Assembly (NCBI GenBank): GCA_903846015.1
Contig: CAIMZS010000248.1
Coordinates: forward strand, 1 to 42,205
DNA from: an uncultured Anaerolineae bacterium
GTDB lineage: Bacteria; Chloroflexota; Anaerolineae; Anaerolineales; Villigracilaceae
Reading direction: 5' to 3'
Length of the DNA stretch: 42,205 nucleotides
Positions 6,181 to 14,947 of the stretch are shown here, one piece after another. The position numbers were made by a program, and so were the translations under genes. The notes below the pieces were generated by a model. The model worked only from the letters and a program-made list of their open reading frames with translations, was not told where the DNA came from and did no database searches. The stretch's first letter is position 1. Each line of letters opens with the position of its first letter.

Positions 6181-8489
6181 CGCCTGCCAGAACCGGCCTT
6201 CGGGTTCCTTCGCAGAAAAAAATCCAGGCGGTGATAGTCTCCAATCCGGTCGCAGACCGTTTCGGCTTGCTGGAAGCCGCTCTGACGCAGAGCGGTTTTT
6301 GGGCTGATCTGGCGAGGGCCAGGCGCAAGGCGAAACGGCGCCCGGATGAATTTCAAATTCTGATCAAGCCGGATATGGGCTTTTTTAAAAAGGGTTCCGC
6401 CACCGGTACAGATCCAATCTTGGTGGAGTACCTTGTTGATTTGCTGTACGGGCGCGGCTATACCAGCGTTGTGATCGGTGAAGGTCGCGACAGCTTTGAC
6501 CTGTGGCTGGAAAACCGCGATGTCCTTGTGCTGGCTGACCTGGTGGGATATCGCTTCACCACCGAATCAGGCAATTTCTATGATGTAGTCGACCTGGGCG
6601 AGGACCTGGTGGAAGTTCCTTTCCCCGCTGGGAGTGTTTTGCATGGCAGCAGCCTGGCGCGCGCCTGGGTGGATGCCAATTATCGCATTTGTTTCGCCAA
6701 GAACAAGACCGACGAAGAAAATTTTTATGCGCTTTGCCTGCATACCATCGCTGGAGCGCTGCCACTGCGTGATAAAGACTATCATTATCACAACCGATTG
6801 GCAATACAGGATGTGATCGGAGACCTGCTCTTGCAAACGCCAGTGCACTTTGCGCTGATCGATGCCTTTACAAGCAGCCACGGCAGCGCCGGTTCACGCC
6901 TGGAACGGGCCGTGGACACCCACACAATCATTGCCAGCAGCGATCCGCTTCTGGCGGATTGGGCCGGGGCAACCAAGATGGGGTTGGATCCATTTTCATC
7001 ATCCCTGAATGCAGCCGTTTTGCGTCGCGTAGGTCTTCCGCTCAATCATCAAATCAAAGGCGATCTGGCTCCGTATACCGGCTGGATCAACGTTCATCCG
7101 CTCATGGTCAAATCAGTGCAGAGCCGCAATGAATGGATGGAGATCAACCGTTTGACAAAACCCTGGTTGCAGCGTGTGGACCAGGAGCTGTTTCCCTTTA
7201 AGGAATTGATCGATGGACAGATCAACACCATCGCAATGCGCTACCTGGGCGATATCGATGACAATGCGTTGGCATGGTGGGGCACTGCCGGGTTGAATAC
7301 CTGGATCGGCGCGGCCCACGATGGTTTGCAAGCCTACCAGACTCTGTATGACAAGGGAAATTTGCGTTGGAAAGAAGCCTTGCTCAACCTGGATCTGGAT
7401 TCTTACAGCCTGGCCGATTACGAAGCGATCGCTGGATATCTTGAACCGTTGGCCGAACTAATCCTTCAGACTCCTGCTGACCCAAACGGCATGCGCTGGC
7501 GCTACCTGGACGGGTCGGTGCTGTTTGAATTCGTGCGTGAACTGGCAATCCCCTATGATGATTTCATTGCGCGCGTAGATATCAGTACAGCCATCCAATT
7601 GATGAACGATTATATCGGTGGGCGGGCAGTCCCTGTGGCTCGGGATCAATCTGGGCGCGTAACCCACCAGGCCGAACGTAATTTTTATCTGCCGCAGCCC
7701 AATTACGTTGTGCTTTACAACGGCAAAGTCATCGATGTGACCAAGATCGAACATATCCGCTATTCTGAACATGAACAGCAAATTTTTTGGAAAACGGTCA
7801 AGAGTGAGAATGCTTCGGCTGAGTTTGATGACGGGATTGTCACATTTACGCGCAGCGCAAATGGAGAGACACGCGTGAGCATCATGGGACGGCAGTTGTT
7901 CACCTTGCCCCTGTTCTTCCAGGTATTCAGCCTGGATGCCAATCCGCCGCTCAAAGGGTTTTTGACTCAACAGGCCTATAACACTTTCTTCAACCAGACG
8001 ATGGCGAATTTCGAGGCAAAATATGAAGGTCGCCAGGTGCGCATCGGGCGACCCTGGCATGATCAGGAGGGCCAGCCGGGGGTGGATGATGTGGAAAAGT
8101 GGCCGAGCGAACAGCTTGCCGCGCTGGTTGAAAAGGTCGGCGCTGCTGTTGGCCAAAATATGAGCAGCTCGGCAAATGTCTGGAGCTGGCAGGAACGGCC
8201 CACAGCCAGACCAGGCGGTATTCTTGATGATGAAGGTTTTGTGCACTTCCAGGGCAAACCTGCCAGTGATGAAATTGCCGCTCACACAGCTGCCCCGGTG
8301 TTCTTCAGGAACGGTAATTCTGATGAAGGTCCAGGTGGGCAGTCGGGCAGTGCTTCTGGGAAACCCTTTGGGTATGCCGGATCTCCGCCCATCCCGCCTC
8401 AGTTTGGTGTGATCCTGAGTGAGTTTTTAACTGGGCTGACATCGGCCATGCAGAAGGATTTCGGTCTTAAACCCGATTCAGAATCATGA
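6177..8489 (+). CDS. DUF362-domain protein with SRPBCC-like C-terminal region (770 aa)
   Basis: Residues about 15-300 match the DUF362 pattern: ILIKPDMGF, then TDPILVEYLVDLLYGRGYTSVVIGEG, the VDANYRICFAKNKTD segment, and the diagnostic HGSAGSR with DTHTIIASSDPLLADWAGATKMGLDP. No FeS cysteine motif is present, unlike some DUF362 ferredoxin fusions. A region from about 460 to 620 has the strand-helix order of a helix-grip SRPBCC domain (ISTAIQLMNDYIGG, then NYVVLYNGKVIDVTKIEHIRYS). The last 130 residues are Gly/Ser/Pro-rich. The protein is much longer than most DUF362 proteins (about 300-450 residues). The first codons (TGCCAGAACCGGC, 6185-6197) match 12 of 13 repeat bases and may be a decayed repeat copy. 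It overlaps the upstream gene by ATGA and closes the cluster. The biochemical role of DUF362 is unknown. Confidence 0.8.
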   Translation: MTPARTGLRVPSQKKIQAVIVSNPVADRFGLLEAALTQSGFWADLARARRKAKRRPDEFQILIKPDMGFFKKGSATGTDPILVEYLVDLLYGRGYTSVVIGEGRDSFDLWLENRDVLVLADLVGYRFTTESGNFYDVVDLGEDLVEVPFPAGSVLHGSSLARAWVDANYRICFAKNKTDEENFYALCLHTIAGALPLRDKDYHYHNRLAIQDVIGDLLLQTPVHFALIDAFTSSHGSAGSRLERAVDTHTIIASSDPLLADWAGATKMGLDPFSSSLNAAVLRRVGLPLNHQIKGDLAPYTGWINVHPLMVKSVQSRNEWMEINRLTKPWLQRVDQELFPFKELIDGQINTIAMRYLGDIDDNALAWWGTAGLNTWIGAAHDGLQAYQTLYDKGNLRWKEALLNLDLDSYSLADYEAIAGYLEPLAELILQTPADPNGMRWRYLDGSVLFEFVRELAIPYDDFIARVDISTAIQLMNDYIGGRAVPVARDQSGRVTHQAERNFYLPQPNYVVLYNGKVIDVTKIEHIRYSEHEQQIFWKTVKSENASAEFDDGIVTFTRSANGETRVSIMGRQLFTLPLFFQVFSLDANPPLKGFLTQQAYNTFFNQTMANFEAKYEGRQVRIGRPWHDQEGQPGVDDVEKWPSEQLAALVEKVGAAVGQNMSSSANVWSWQERPTARPGGILDDEGFVHFQGKPASDEIAAHTAAPVFFRNGNSDEGPGGQSGSASGKPFGYAGSPPIPPQFGVILSEFLTGLTSAMQKDFGLKPDSES

Positions 8490-8614
8490 TGATCTGGAAT
8501 AGCTCCATAAGAATCGAAGTTACATCAAAGGATGAGCATGCTCAGGACAAGGGTTTTGAACTGCGCGAAGAGCGCCGTGGAAATTCAAGGATGGTTTGAA
8601 AGAACTGGGATTCT

Positions 8615-9661
8615 ATGGGCTTGAAGGTATTGGTAACAGGTGCAAATGGATTGATCGGTGCGAACCTGGTTCGCGAGCTTTTGGCACAGGGTTGCGAGGT
8701 GCGCGCGTTTGTGCGGCGCACCAGTGACCTGACCAGCCTGGCCGCGCTGCCGGTCGAGATCGTTTACGGGGATGTGCTTCAAGCTGAAACGCTGGTTGAG
8801 GCCGCCCAAGGCTGCGAGCTCGTCTTCCATACCGCGGCTATTTTTGCTTATTGGGGTGTCAGCGCCAGCGATCTCGAGACCACCGCGGTACAGGGCACGC
8901 TCAATGTATTGGAAGCATGCCATTCGGCAAATGTACGCAGGGTGGTATTGACTTCATCATCGGTGATATTTGGGTCAAGCTCCCGTCCTGTGCTGCGCGA
9001 CGAAACTTCAGAATTGAGAGATGAAGATGCCCCGGCGTATGTCCCGACCAAGCTGGCCCAGGATCAGGCGGCTTTCCGGCGCGCTGCCCAACTCGGTCTG
9101 GAACTTGTGGCCGTTTGTCCCACCATTGTGGTCGGAGCGCATGATGTTCATCTCAGCCCGAGTAATTCGATCATCGTAACCTATCTCAGTGATCCGTTCC
9201 GGCTGACCTTTCCAGGAGGCTGCAACATCGTTTCGGCAAGTGACGTGGCCAGTGGGCATATTCTGGCAGCGCGCCACGGGAAAAACGGCCAGAAATATCT
9301 GCTTGGCTCCGAGAACCTTGAGTGGTCCGCCATTCATCGCGCCATCTCGGATTTGTGTGGTGTTCCTGGACCATTTTATACCACCAATCACACTGGTTCT
9401 TATCTGGCTGCGACCGCCGCCGAGTTGAACGCCTGGTTTACACGCAAGCCGCCGCTGACCACGCGCGCGCAGGCGGGTATGGTTGGGCGCTATTATTGGT
9501 ATCGCCACGAGCGCGCCGCTGCGCTGGGTTTTTCACCTATGCCTGCTCGCCAGGCGCTGGCCGAGGCCGTCTCCTGGCTTGCCGCCAGCCGGCATGTGTC
9601 GCAGCAGTTGCGGGTGACGCTACAGCTTTCACGGGAAGTCTATCTGGCCCGCCAGAAGTAA
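8615..9661 (+). CDS. NAD(P)-dependent epimerase/dehydratase, HpnA/dihydroflavonol-reductase type (348 aa)
   Basis: This is an extended short-chain dehydrogenase. The Rossmann signature TGANGLIG lies at residues 8-15 (glycines 9, 12 and 15). The acidic GDV turn is at about 52-54, the TSSSVIFG strand at about 113-120, and the catalytic YxxxK is Y142/K146 (AYVPTK). The C-terminal domain is typical of the dihydroflavonol 4-reductase/HpnA branch that acts on sugar or steroid-like substrates; the exact substrate cannot be read. Length is normal for the family. The start is ATG 8615 with only a weak GGGA ribosome site. The 125-base gap before it holds no convincing gene. The SRPBCC gene follows 31 bases downstream and may be cotranscribed. 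Confidence 0.88.
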   Translation: MGLKVLVTGANGLIGANLVRELLAQGCEVRAFVRRTSDLTSLAALPVEIVYGDVLQAETLVEAAQGCELVFHTAAIFAYWGVSASDLETTAVQGTLNVLEACHSANVRRVVLTSSSVIFGSSSRPVLRDETSELRDEDAPAYVPTKLAQDQAAFRRAAQLGLELVAVCPTIVVGAHDVHLSPSNSIIVTYLSDPFRLTFPGGCNIVSASDVASGHILAARHGKNGQKYLLGSENLEWSAIHRAISDLCGVPGPFYTTNHTGSYLAATAAELNAWFTRKPPLTTRAQAGMVGRYYWYRHERAAALGFSPMPARQALAEAVSWLAASRHVSQQLRVTLQLSREVYLARQK

Positions 9662-9692
9662 CCCGAACTAATTTGGAAGGATGATCTGCGTT

Positions 9693-10262
9693 ATGAAGCC
9701 ATTCAAAAGTGTGGCAATTGTCAAACACCCCATCGAGCAGGTCTGGTTGACCGTGCTCAACCGCTTACCCGACCTGGTGCCTTTTATGGAAGATATGGAA
9801 AAGATTAGCCAGCTTAAGCGCGAAGATCTTCCATATGGGGTTACCCGGTTGGATAATCTTTGGCAGGCCAAACCGATGCTGCGACTTAGTCCCGGTTCTA
9901 GCACGGCCACGGGGCAAGGATTGCAGCTCAAACCGGAGATGTTTGCCTGGATCGATCGCGCCGAGTGGCGCCCGCAAGACCATGCCTGTCACTGGCAGAT
10001 TGAATCACGCTTTATGCCTGATGCGCTGAAGTGTTGGGGGGTGACCAGCTATGAACCAGCCATCGGCGGGCGCGGGACGCGCGTGACATTCGAAGGAAAG
10101 CTCGGAATGAGTACCGGCACTCTTCTGCCAGGGTTGGGGTTTCTGGATGGGTCGTTGATGAGCGGCTTTGAAACCCTGGCCAGCTCTCTGATTCCCAAAA
10201 ATATGCGCAAAATGACCGAGGCGGTGGGGATTTTCCTGGATCAGTACCCCGCGCGTGATTAA
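9693..10262 (+). CDS. SRPBCC (START/polyketide-cyclase-like) family protein (189 aa)
   Basis: The N-terminal strand-helix MKPFKSVAIVKHPIEQVWLTVLNR and the later strands (CHWQIESRFMPDALKCWGVTSYEPA, TRVTFEGKLGM) fit the helix-grip SRPBCC fold. The long C-terminal helix around SGFETLASSLIPKNMRKMTEAVG is also typical. Such proteins bind lipids or other hydrophobic ligands; the ligand here is unknown. Residues about 66-75 (RLSPGSSTATG) are encoded by an in-frame copy of the dispersed repeat (9881-9912), in a loop between strands. The start is taken as ATG 9693; ATG 9681, which follows GGAAGG directly, would add four residues. The gene is convergent with 10288-11475, 25 bases away. Confidence 0.8.
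   Translation: MKPFKSVAIVKHPIEQVWLTVLNRLPDLVPFMEDMEKISQLKREDLPYGVTRLDNLWQAKPMLRLSPGSSTATGQGLQLKPEMFAWIDRAEWRPQDHACHWQIESRFMPDALKCWGVTSYEPAIGGRGTRVTFEGKLGMSTGTLLPGLGFLDGSLMSGFETLASSLIPKNMRKMTEAVGIFLDQYPARD
9881..9912 (-). repeat. Dispersed repeat inserted in frame in the SRPBCC gene
   Basis: The reverse complement reads GGCCGTGCTAGAACCGG and continues with a diverged GACTAAGTCGC end. It is read through in the SRPBCC gene as the loop LSPGSSTATG without a frameshift or stop. Confidence 0.8.
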
Positions 10263-10287
10263 CGACCTGTTACAACCCGCCATGATC

Positions 10288-11475
10288 TTATTCAGCCATC
10301 TCTTCCAGCCGCTCTGCCGCGCGCGATAGACCTTTTTGACGGGCCTGGGCCAGGATGGCGTCAACGGGCAGCACGGGGATGCTCAGGCGCTGGCATAGAC
10401 TGGCAAACTTGCGGTTGATCTCAACCGGCGATGGCCGGGTGTTTGCGCCCTGCAGCCATTCCAGCAGCTGCTCAACAGCAGCCTGGTTACGAACGTTGAT
10501 ATCATCGCACATCACCCAGATGCACCAATCATAGATCAGTGTATATCGGCCAACGCTGCGCATGGTCAGGCGGCCGGCTTCGTCATCATCCGCGTCGGGT
10601 AGGAAAATCCGTCCATCCACCATCACCTGCGCGCCCCACGGTCCGTTCTCATTCAAATACCAGGCCTCCTGCTTCAATCCGCCTTGCTCAAAGTATCTGC
10701 GCACAGACTCGGAGAGGCTGTCTGTTTTAGCTTTCAGGGCCCGGTAAACGATCGGGTCGCGGTTGACAGCATCTTCCAGGACTGTATCGTGCAGTCCGCG
10801 CACCTGGCTGAAGACCAGCAGCTTGAGCGGGCTGGCTGGTTTGTTCTCACGCACTTCGATAAAATACGCCGGCATATAAGCCGGTTCGGGGTTGAGCAGC
10901 TGCGTTGAGCTGATTTCATCCGGCAGGTTAAAGCTCTCATGCGGGTTTTTCAGCATTTGCTCGAGCGCGTCGTCATTCCAGGGTTGGTCGAAGTGAAACA
11001 AGGCCTGAAAGGGCGTTTTTTCAGCGCTCAGCGTTTCCAGGATGGGGATCTTGTAATGCTCCGGGCTGAGCGGGTTGCTGCCCAGGGCTTCGAAATACAG
11101 TTCGGTGCTGGTATTTTGATCTTCGTAGCGCACCCGGTCGCGCACTGAAGCGATTCCCAACTCCGTCAGGGAAAGGTTGTCATAATTGCCTTTAATATGC
11201 CCGATCCCTCGCAAAAAGTCCACCAGGCGTTCCACAAAAACCGGTTCCAGCCCATAGAAAGAAGCCAGCTCAACCAGTGAACTGAAACCCGCGTCAAACA
11301 AACCGCGCTCCATATACCATTCCAGTTCATCAAACTCCGTGGCAATACGCTGCCGCCCATCCACGCGCACACGCCAGAGCGGGTACAGCACGCGAAACAG
11401 GCGCACCGGGATGTAGCCCATTTCCTGGACCTGGTCGAGGGCTTTGTAATGGCTGTACAGCAGGTATTTACTCAC
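10288..11475 (-). CDS. Unknown 395-aa protein coupled to the UPF1-like helicase
   Basis: I do not recognise the family. A winged-helix-like stretch is visible at about residues 40-105 (FDELEWYMERGL, then LVELASFYGLEPVFVERLVDFLRGIGHIKG and LSLTELG). Later parts are mixed alpha/beta (LLVFSQVRGLHDTVLEDAV, WYLNENGPWGAQVMVDGRIFLPD, VGRYTLIYDWCIWVMCDD), followed by helices. There is no signal peptide or membrane segment. The best start is GTG at 11473-11475: it overlaps the helicase stop in GTGAGTAA and has GAAGG five bases upstream. ATG codons at 11520 and 11550 would force a 50-80 base overlap. The tight overlap implies translation from the same mRNA and probably a joint function with the helicase. 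Confidence 0.75.
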   Translation of the reverse strand: MSKYLLYSHYKALDQVQEMGYIPVRLFRVLYPLWRVRVDGRQRIATEFDELEWYMERGLFDAGFSSLVELASFYGLEPVFVERLVDFLRGIGHIKGNYDNLSLTELGIASVRDRVRYEDQNTSTELYFEALGSNPLSPEHYKIPILETLSAEKTPFQALFHFDQPWNDDALEQMLKNPHESFNLPDEISSTQLLNPEPAYMPAYFIEVRENKPASPLKLLVFSQVRGLHDTVLEDAVNRDPIVYRALKAKTDSLSESVRRYFEQGGLKQEAWYLNENGPWGAQVMVDGRIFLPDADDDEAGRLTMRSVGRYTLIYDWCIWVMCDDINVRNQAAVEQLLEWLQGANTRPSPVEINRKFASLCQRLSIPVLPVDAILAQARQKGLSRAAERLEEMAE

Positions 11476-14400
11476 GGGGGCCTTCAACAGGTTGGAGCTG
11501 GGCTGGTAATTCGTTGGCATAAAGATAGCCTTTTGGTGTGGTTTTAACACTTGTCAGCAGGGCTTTTACCAGGCGCGCAAAATCCTGGTCGGCACTCTCG
11601 GATAACGTGACCGAATCACCCACCAATACCAATTGCCGGCGGGCGCGGGTCAGGCTGACGTTCAGGCGGCGCAGTTCAGCCAGGAAGCCGATGCGGCCTT
11701 CGGTGTTGCTGCGCGTGAAACCGAAGATGATCACATCCTGTTCCCGGCCCTGGAAGGAATCGACCGTAGCCACCCGGCTGTTCAATTCGTCTTCACTCAA
11801 TTTAGTCTGGCGGCGGCGCAGTTCACGGCGAATTTTCTCAGCCTGTTTTTTATAAGGTACGATCACCCCGGCCTCACTGCCTTTGGACTGGTAAGCCATC
11901 AGCAGGTCACTGATCAGGCCTGCCTCAAGCAAGTTGAAATAGCCCTGACCATCGTCGGAACGCTGCTCAAAATGGCGAAATTCCCGCATGGTATCTACAA
12001 AGACCATTGGGCTGCTGCCGAAGAATGGATCCAGGTGGGCCGCTGCTCCGTCCCCGGTGTGGTAGCTGCCGCCATAAAACTGCGCGGAGATAAAGTCTGC
12101 GATCTGGCGCGGCATGCGATACTGAGTATCCAGCATCACCCTGTTACTATTGGGGGTGTTTGGGCGTTTGATCATGCGTTCAAACAGGCTCTTCTCCAGC
12201 CACTCGCCCAGCTCCTGGTTCTCGGGTTCATTCTCGCGGATCTTCACTGTGATTTCAGCTTCCACCACGGGTGGAAGTTGAAGATGATCGCCTACCAGTA
12301 CAGCGCGTCTGGCTCGCACTAACGGCACGAGCAGGTCCATCACCTGGATCTGCCCGGCTTCATCGGCGATTACCAGGTCAAATTCCAGATCTTCAAAACG
12401 TACGTCGGTGGCGATGCCGATACAGGTGGCGCCAATTACATCCGCCGAGCGGATCAAGGCCGGGTAGAGCGCCTGTTGGCGGGATTGGAGCAGGTCGCGC
12501 CATTCGGCCAGCAGCGTCCTGCGGCGCATCATCAATTCATACCATCCGCGCCACTCCCACAATGCGCTTTTAAGCCCATCCATCGATGGGAAGGAATTCT
12601 CGAAAGGGGCTGTTCCATGCCCCGTGGCCGTGGCCGTGCTGGAACCGGCACTGTCGCTGGAACCGGCACTGTCGCCTGAACCGGGACGCAGAGTCTCGGT
12701 CAGATGGATGAGTTCGGACTGTGCCTGGTCAATCCCGGCGCGTACCTCCGTCAGGACAGTCTCGGCTTGCATAACCTCGCGCTTGAACTGGAGGGCTTGC
12801 TCGCCGGCAGTGACAAAATGTCGGTAGGCCTCCCATATCTGCCGGATGGTTTCCCTGGATTTGCGCATATCTCGGAGAGCTTCGTTATATTGAGCGGAGG
12901 CTTGCTGCCAGTCATGCGATAACTGGTTCGCCCACAGGATAAAGAATTCGCCAATCAACGGCGCCCGGCTCAACTGTCCAAAGGGCAGGCCAGGTTGGAA
13001 GCCTTCCAGTCTTCGGCGCAGACTCTCGGCATGGCGTGCTATCTGATTCAAGCGGATGCCCAGCGTGTGAAAATGGTTCTTTTGACGGTCCAGGCTGTGT
13101 TCCACGCGCGTAAACGAGGCGCGCTGCCAGTTGGTCAGGTCGGCAAGTTTGTGGTCCAGCCCGGTCTGGGCCTGGCGCCAATCTACCAGGAGTTGTTCCA
13201 GCCGTTCAATCACTTGCTGGACCTCAGGCCACAATTCCTGGGTACTCTCCAGGTTGGCCTGCACCGGTTGAATATTGTCGAGAATATTCTGCTGCATGGC
13301 GCCAGCCAGGTTGTCGATCAGCATCGGCCGCACATCGGGGGCTACTGCTTCTTCCCTGCCAATCCGCACCGCCAGGACATTTTTCAATCCAGCCAGCACG
13401 TTGTCAACGGCCTTGTTATTTTTGGATGTCACCAGCACTTTCCTGCCAAGTGCCGCCTGGCGGGCAACAATCTCTCGAATGGTATCGGTCTTGCCGGTGC
13501 CGGGTGGGCCCAGGGTCAGCAGCAGGTCCGGCACAAGCAGGGCGCGCTCGATCATTGTTCTTTGAGCGGAATTGGGTTTCCCTTTTGAGTGTGAGACAGT
13601 GGCAGCTGCGAATGTTTCGAATTGGTTATCAACGATCAATGGCAGCAGTCGCTGGTTGAGAGCAGCGCCATTGCGCAGCGCCCGCACCGCTTCGTGTTGA
13701 ATGGTGTACTGTCGGGTGGATATTTTCGGGGCCAGCCACTCTACCCGCTGCAGCAGTTTCAGATCGACCGCCTGGTTAAAGCGCAGCAACAGGGATGTGC
13801 CCACGGCTTCCATCACTACGCCATCATACCCCGGGCTGGCATCCGTGGCTGTACCAGTGCCTGTCCGCAGGTACTCGCCCGCTCTGATCTCGGCCAGAAC
13901 CGCCAATTGAAAGCGATAGGTCTTGCCTGGGAAGCGCTCCATTGCCACCGCTTCGACTGATTTAACCGGGATGCGTTCTTGTTGGGCGGCCTTCTCCAAT
14001 TCCACCTGGCAGGCCAGATCGATCAATGTATCCACATTTGCCAGGAAGGCCAGGTGCTCCGGCGTCAGACCGGCGCCCCCTGGGCCGCCGTGGGTTGGAA
14101 GCAGCACGCCTGTCCCAGGTTGTCGCGCTTGCTTCCAACAAGCAAGAATCGCTTCGATGCCGGTCTGTGCCTGGGTGGCACTTGTTCCATCGGATGCCAG
14201 CTGGTTGATATTCGCCAGCTCTTCAAATGCGCCCCAGGTGTGGGGTGATACCCTGACTGCGCCGCGCGCGATCTGGTTGTGTGTGCGCAGGGAAAGCGGC
14301 GCAAGGCGCAAAGCGAAATAGGCATCCTGCTGCGAGGTAGTCCCGGTTCCAGCACGGGGCTGTGTCAGCCCACAGACCAGTTCATAACGTGGTGTGCAAA

Positions 14401-14602
14401 AAGAGATGCGTAAATTATCGGGTTGTTTATCATCCACCAGAGTCAGCAGGCCATTTTCGGAATATACCAAAAAATCTGCTTCTACTTCTGAGGATGTCTG
14501 TGGCAGCGGAATATCCGGGTAATCCTCGGCAGCCTTTGTCAGGCAGCGTTCCGGCAGGACAACGAAAAGGGGGTGCGGCAGCTGACAGTGTACAAACCCC
14601 AT
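11468..14602 (-). CDS. UPF1/Dna2-like superfamily 1 helicase with coiled-coil insert (1044 aa)
   Basis: All SF1 motifs are present: Walker A GPPGTGKT (365-372), Ia VTSKNNKAVDNVL, Walker B VIADEAG (744-750), motif III GDHLQLPP (771-778), motif IV QYRM (827-830), motif V VDSFQGRE (947-954) and motif VI RRLNVSLTRAR (978-988). This is the UPF1/Dna2/SMUBP2 (SF1B) type, which unwinds nucleic acid 5' to 3'. Residues 1-330 form a beta-rich N-terminal region of unknown type. About 430-730 is a long helical insert, mostly coiled coil, between motifs Ia and II. Two dispersed-repeat copies are read in frame: at about residues 82-88 (PRAGTGT) and in the insert at 640-663 as a Gly/Ser/Ala-rich linker. The start ATG overlaps the upstream TAA stop by one base (TAATG). 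The gene is cotranscribed with the 75-aa membrane protein and the 395-aa protein. Confidence 0.93.
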   Translation of the reverse strand: MGFVHCQLPHPLFVVLPERCLTKAAEDYPDIPLPQTSSEVEADFLVYSENGLLTLVDDKQPDNLRISFCTPRYELVCGLTQPRAGTGTTSQQDAYFALRLAPLSLRTHNQIARGAVRVSPHTWGAFEELANINQLASDGTSATQAQTGIEAILACWKQARQPGTGVLLPTHGGPGGAGLTPEHLAFLANVDTLIDLACQVELEKAAQQERIPVKSVEAVAMERFPGKTYRFQLAVLAEIRAGEYLRTGTGTATDASPGYDGVVMEAVGTSLLLRFNQAVDLKLLQRVEWLAPKISTRQYTIQHEAVRALRNGAALNQRLLPLIVDNQFETFAAATVSHSKGKPNSAQRTMIERALLVPDLLLTLGPPGTGKTDTIREIVARQAALGRKVLVTSKNNKAVDNVLAGLKNVLAVRIGREEAVAPDVRPMLIDNLAGAMQQNILDNIQPVQANLESTQELWPEVQQVIERLEQLLVDWRQAQTGLDHKLADLTNWQRASFTRVEHSLDRQKNHFHTLGIRLNQIARHAESLRRRLEGFQPGLPFGQLSRAPLIGEFFILWANQLSHDWQQASAQYNEALRDMRKSRETIRQIWEAYRHFVTAGEQALQFKREVMQAETVLTEVRAGIDQAQSELIHLTETLRPGSGDSAGSSDSAGSSTATATGHGTAPFENSFPSMDGLKSALWEWRGWYELMMRRRTLLAEWRDLLQSRQQALYPALIRSADVIGATCIGIATDVRFEDLEFDLVIADEAGQIQVMDLLVPLVRARRAVLVGDHLQLPPVVEAEITVKIRENEPENQELGEWLEKSLFERMIKRPNTPNSNRVMLDTQYRMPRQIADFISAQFYGGSYHTGDGAAAHLDPFFGSSPMVFVDTMREFRHFEQRSDDGQGYFNLLEAGLISDLLMAYQSKGSEAGVIVPYKKQAEKIRRELRRRQTKLSEDELNSRVATVDSFQGREQDVIIFGFTRSNTEGRIGFLAELRRLNVSLTRARRQLVLVGDSVTLSESADQDFARLVKALLTSVKTTPKGYLYANELPAQLQPVEGPRE
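12626..12687 (+). repeat. Multi-copy dispersed repeat inside the helicase coding region
   Basis: A 24-base-type unit (from 12632) is followed by an 18-base-type unit (GCTGGAACCGGCACTGTC) and a degenerate third (CCTGAACCGGGAC). Read from the minus strand the array encodes GDSAGSSDSAGSSTATATG in the helicase insert. TAG is replaced by TGG in these units. Confidence 0.85.
14338..14360 (-). repeat. Partial dispersed repeat in the helicase N-terminal region
   Basis: The reverse complement reads CCCCGTGCTGGAACCGGGACTA, one incomplete unit. It is translated in frame as PRAGTGT in the N-terminal region of the helicase. Confidence 0.65.
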
Positions 14603-14829
14603 TATAGTATCCAGCCTGAAACCAGCACAAGCAGGGCCAGGCAGGCGCAGATCAATAGCAGCAGAATGGCGCTGTTGCGCGCCACCTTCCGGCGGGCAGT
14701 TTCCACTTGTGCTGGCGTTATCGGCAGCCTGGAAGGGGGCTGCAAACGGATTGGCTCCCGAGCCAGCTCTGGCGGGGGTGCAACTCCATCGTTATAAAGG
14801 TCGGAGAGATCAGTTTCCACGGGAAACAT
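14602..14829 (-). CDS. Small tail-anchored membrane protein (75 aa)
   Basis: The product begins MFPVETDLSDLYNDG, continues with a Pro-rich cytosolic part (APPPELAREPIRLQPPSRLPITPAQ) and a basic helix (VETARRKVARNS), and ends in one strongly hydrophobic segment (AILLLLICACLALLVLVSGWIL). It therefore looks like a C-terminally anchored single-pass membrane protein. Its TAA stop overlaps the helicase ATG by one base, which supports its reality and coupling. I chose ATG 14829; ATG 14907 would add 26 residues. It may place the helicase at the membrane, but that is inference. Confidence 0.7.
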   Translation of the reverse strand: MFPVETDLSDLYNDGVAPPPELAREPIRLQPPSRLPITPAQVETARRKVARNSAILLLLICACLALLVLVSGWIL

Positions 14830-14947
14830 CCTGTCAGCTGTCCAGGTGTGATTTTCCTGGCAAATCGCGCGGGTGATGATCTGCATTATACCAATCATCT
14901 GAACCATGATTAGTGTCTCATGTCTGAACCGCAGATTTTCGCCTCGT

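Noticed and set aside
8490..8614. Short 22-codon ORF between the DUF362 and epimerase genes
   Set aside because: It has no ribosome site with good spacing and no pattern beyond chance.
13845..13875. Repeat-like Thr/Gly stretch (GTGTATDA) in the helicase
   Set aside because: The DNA does not align with the core beyond six bases.
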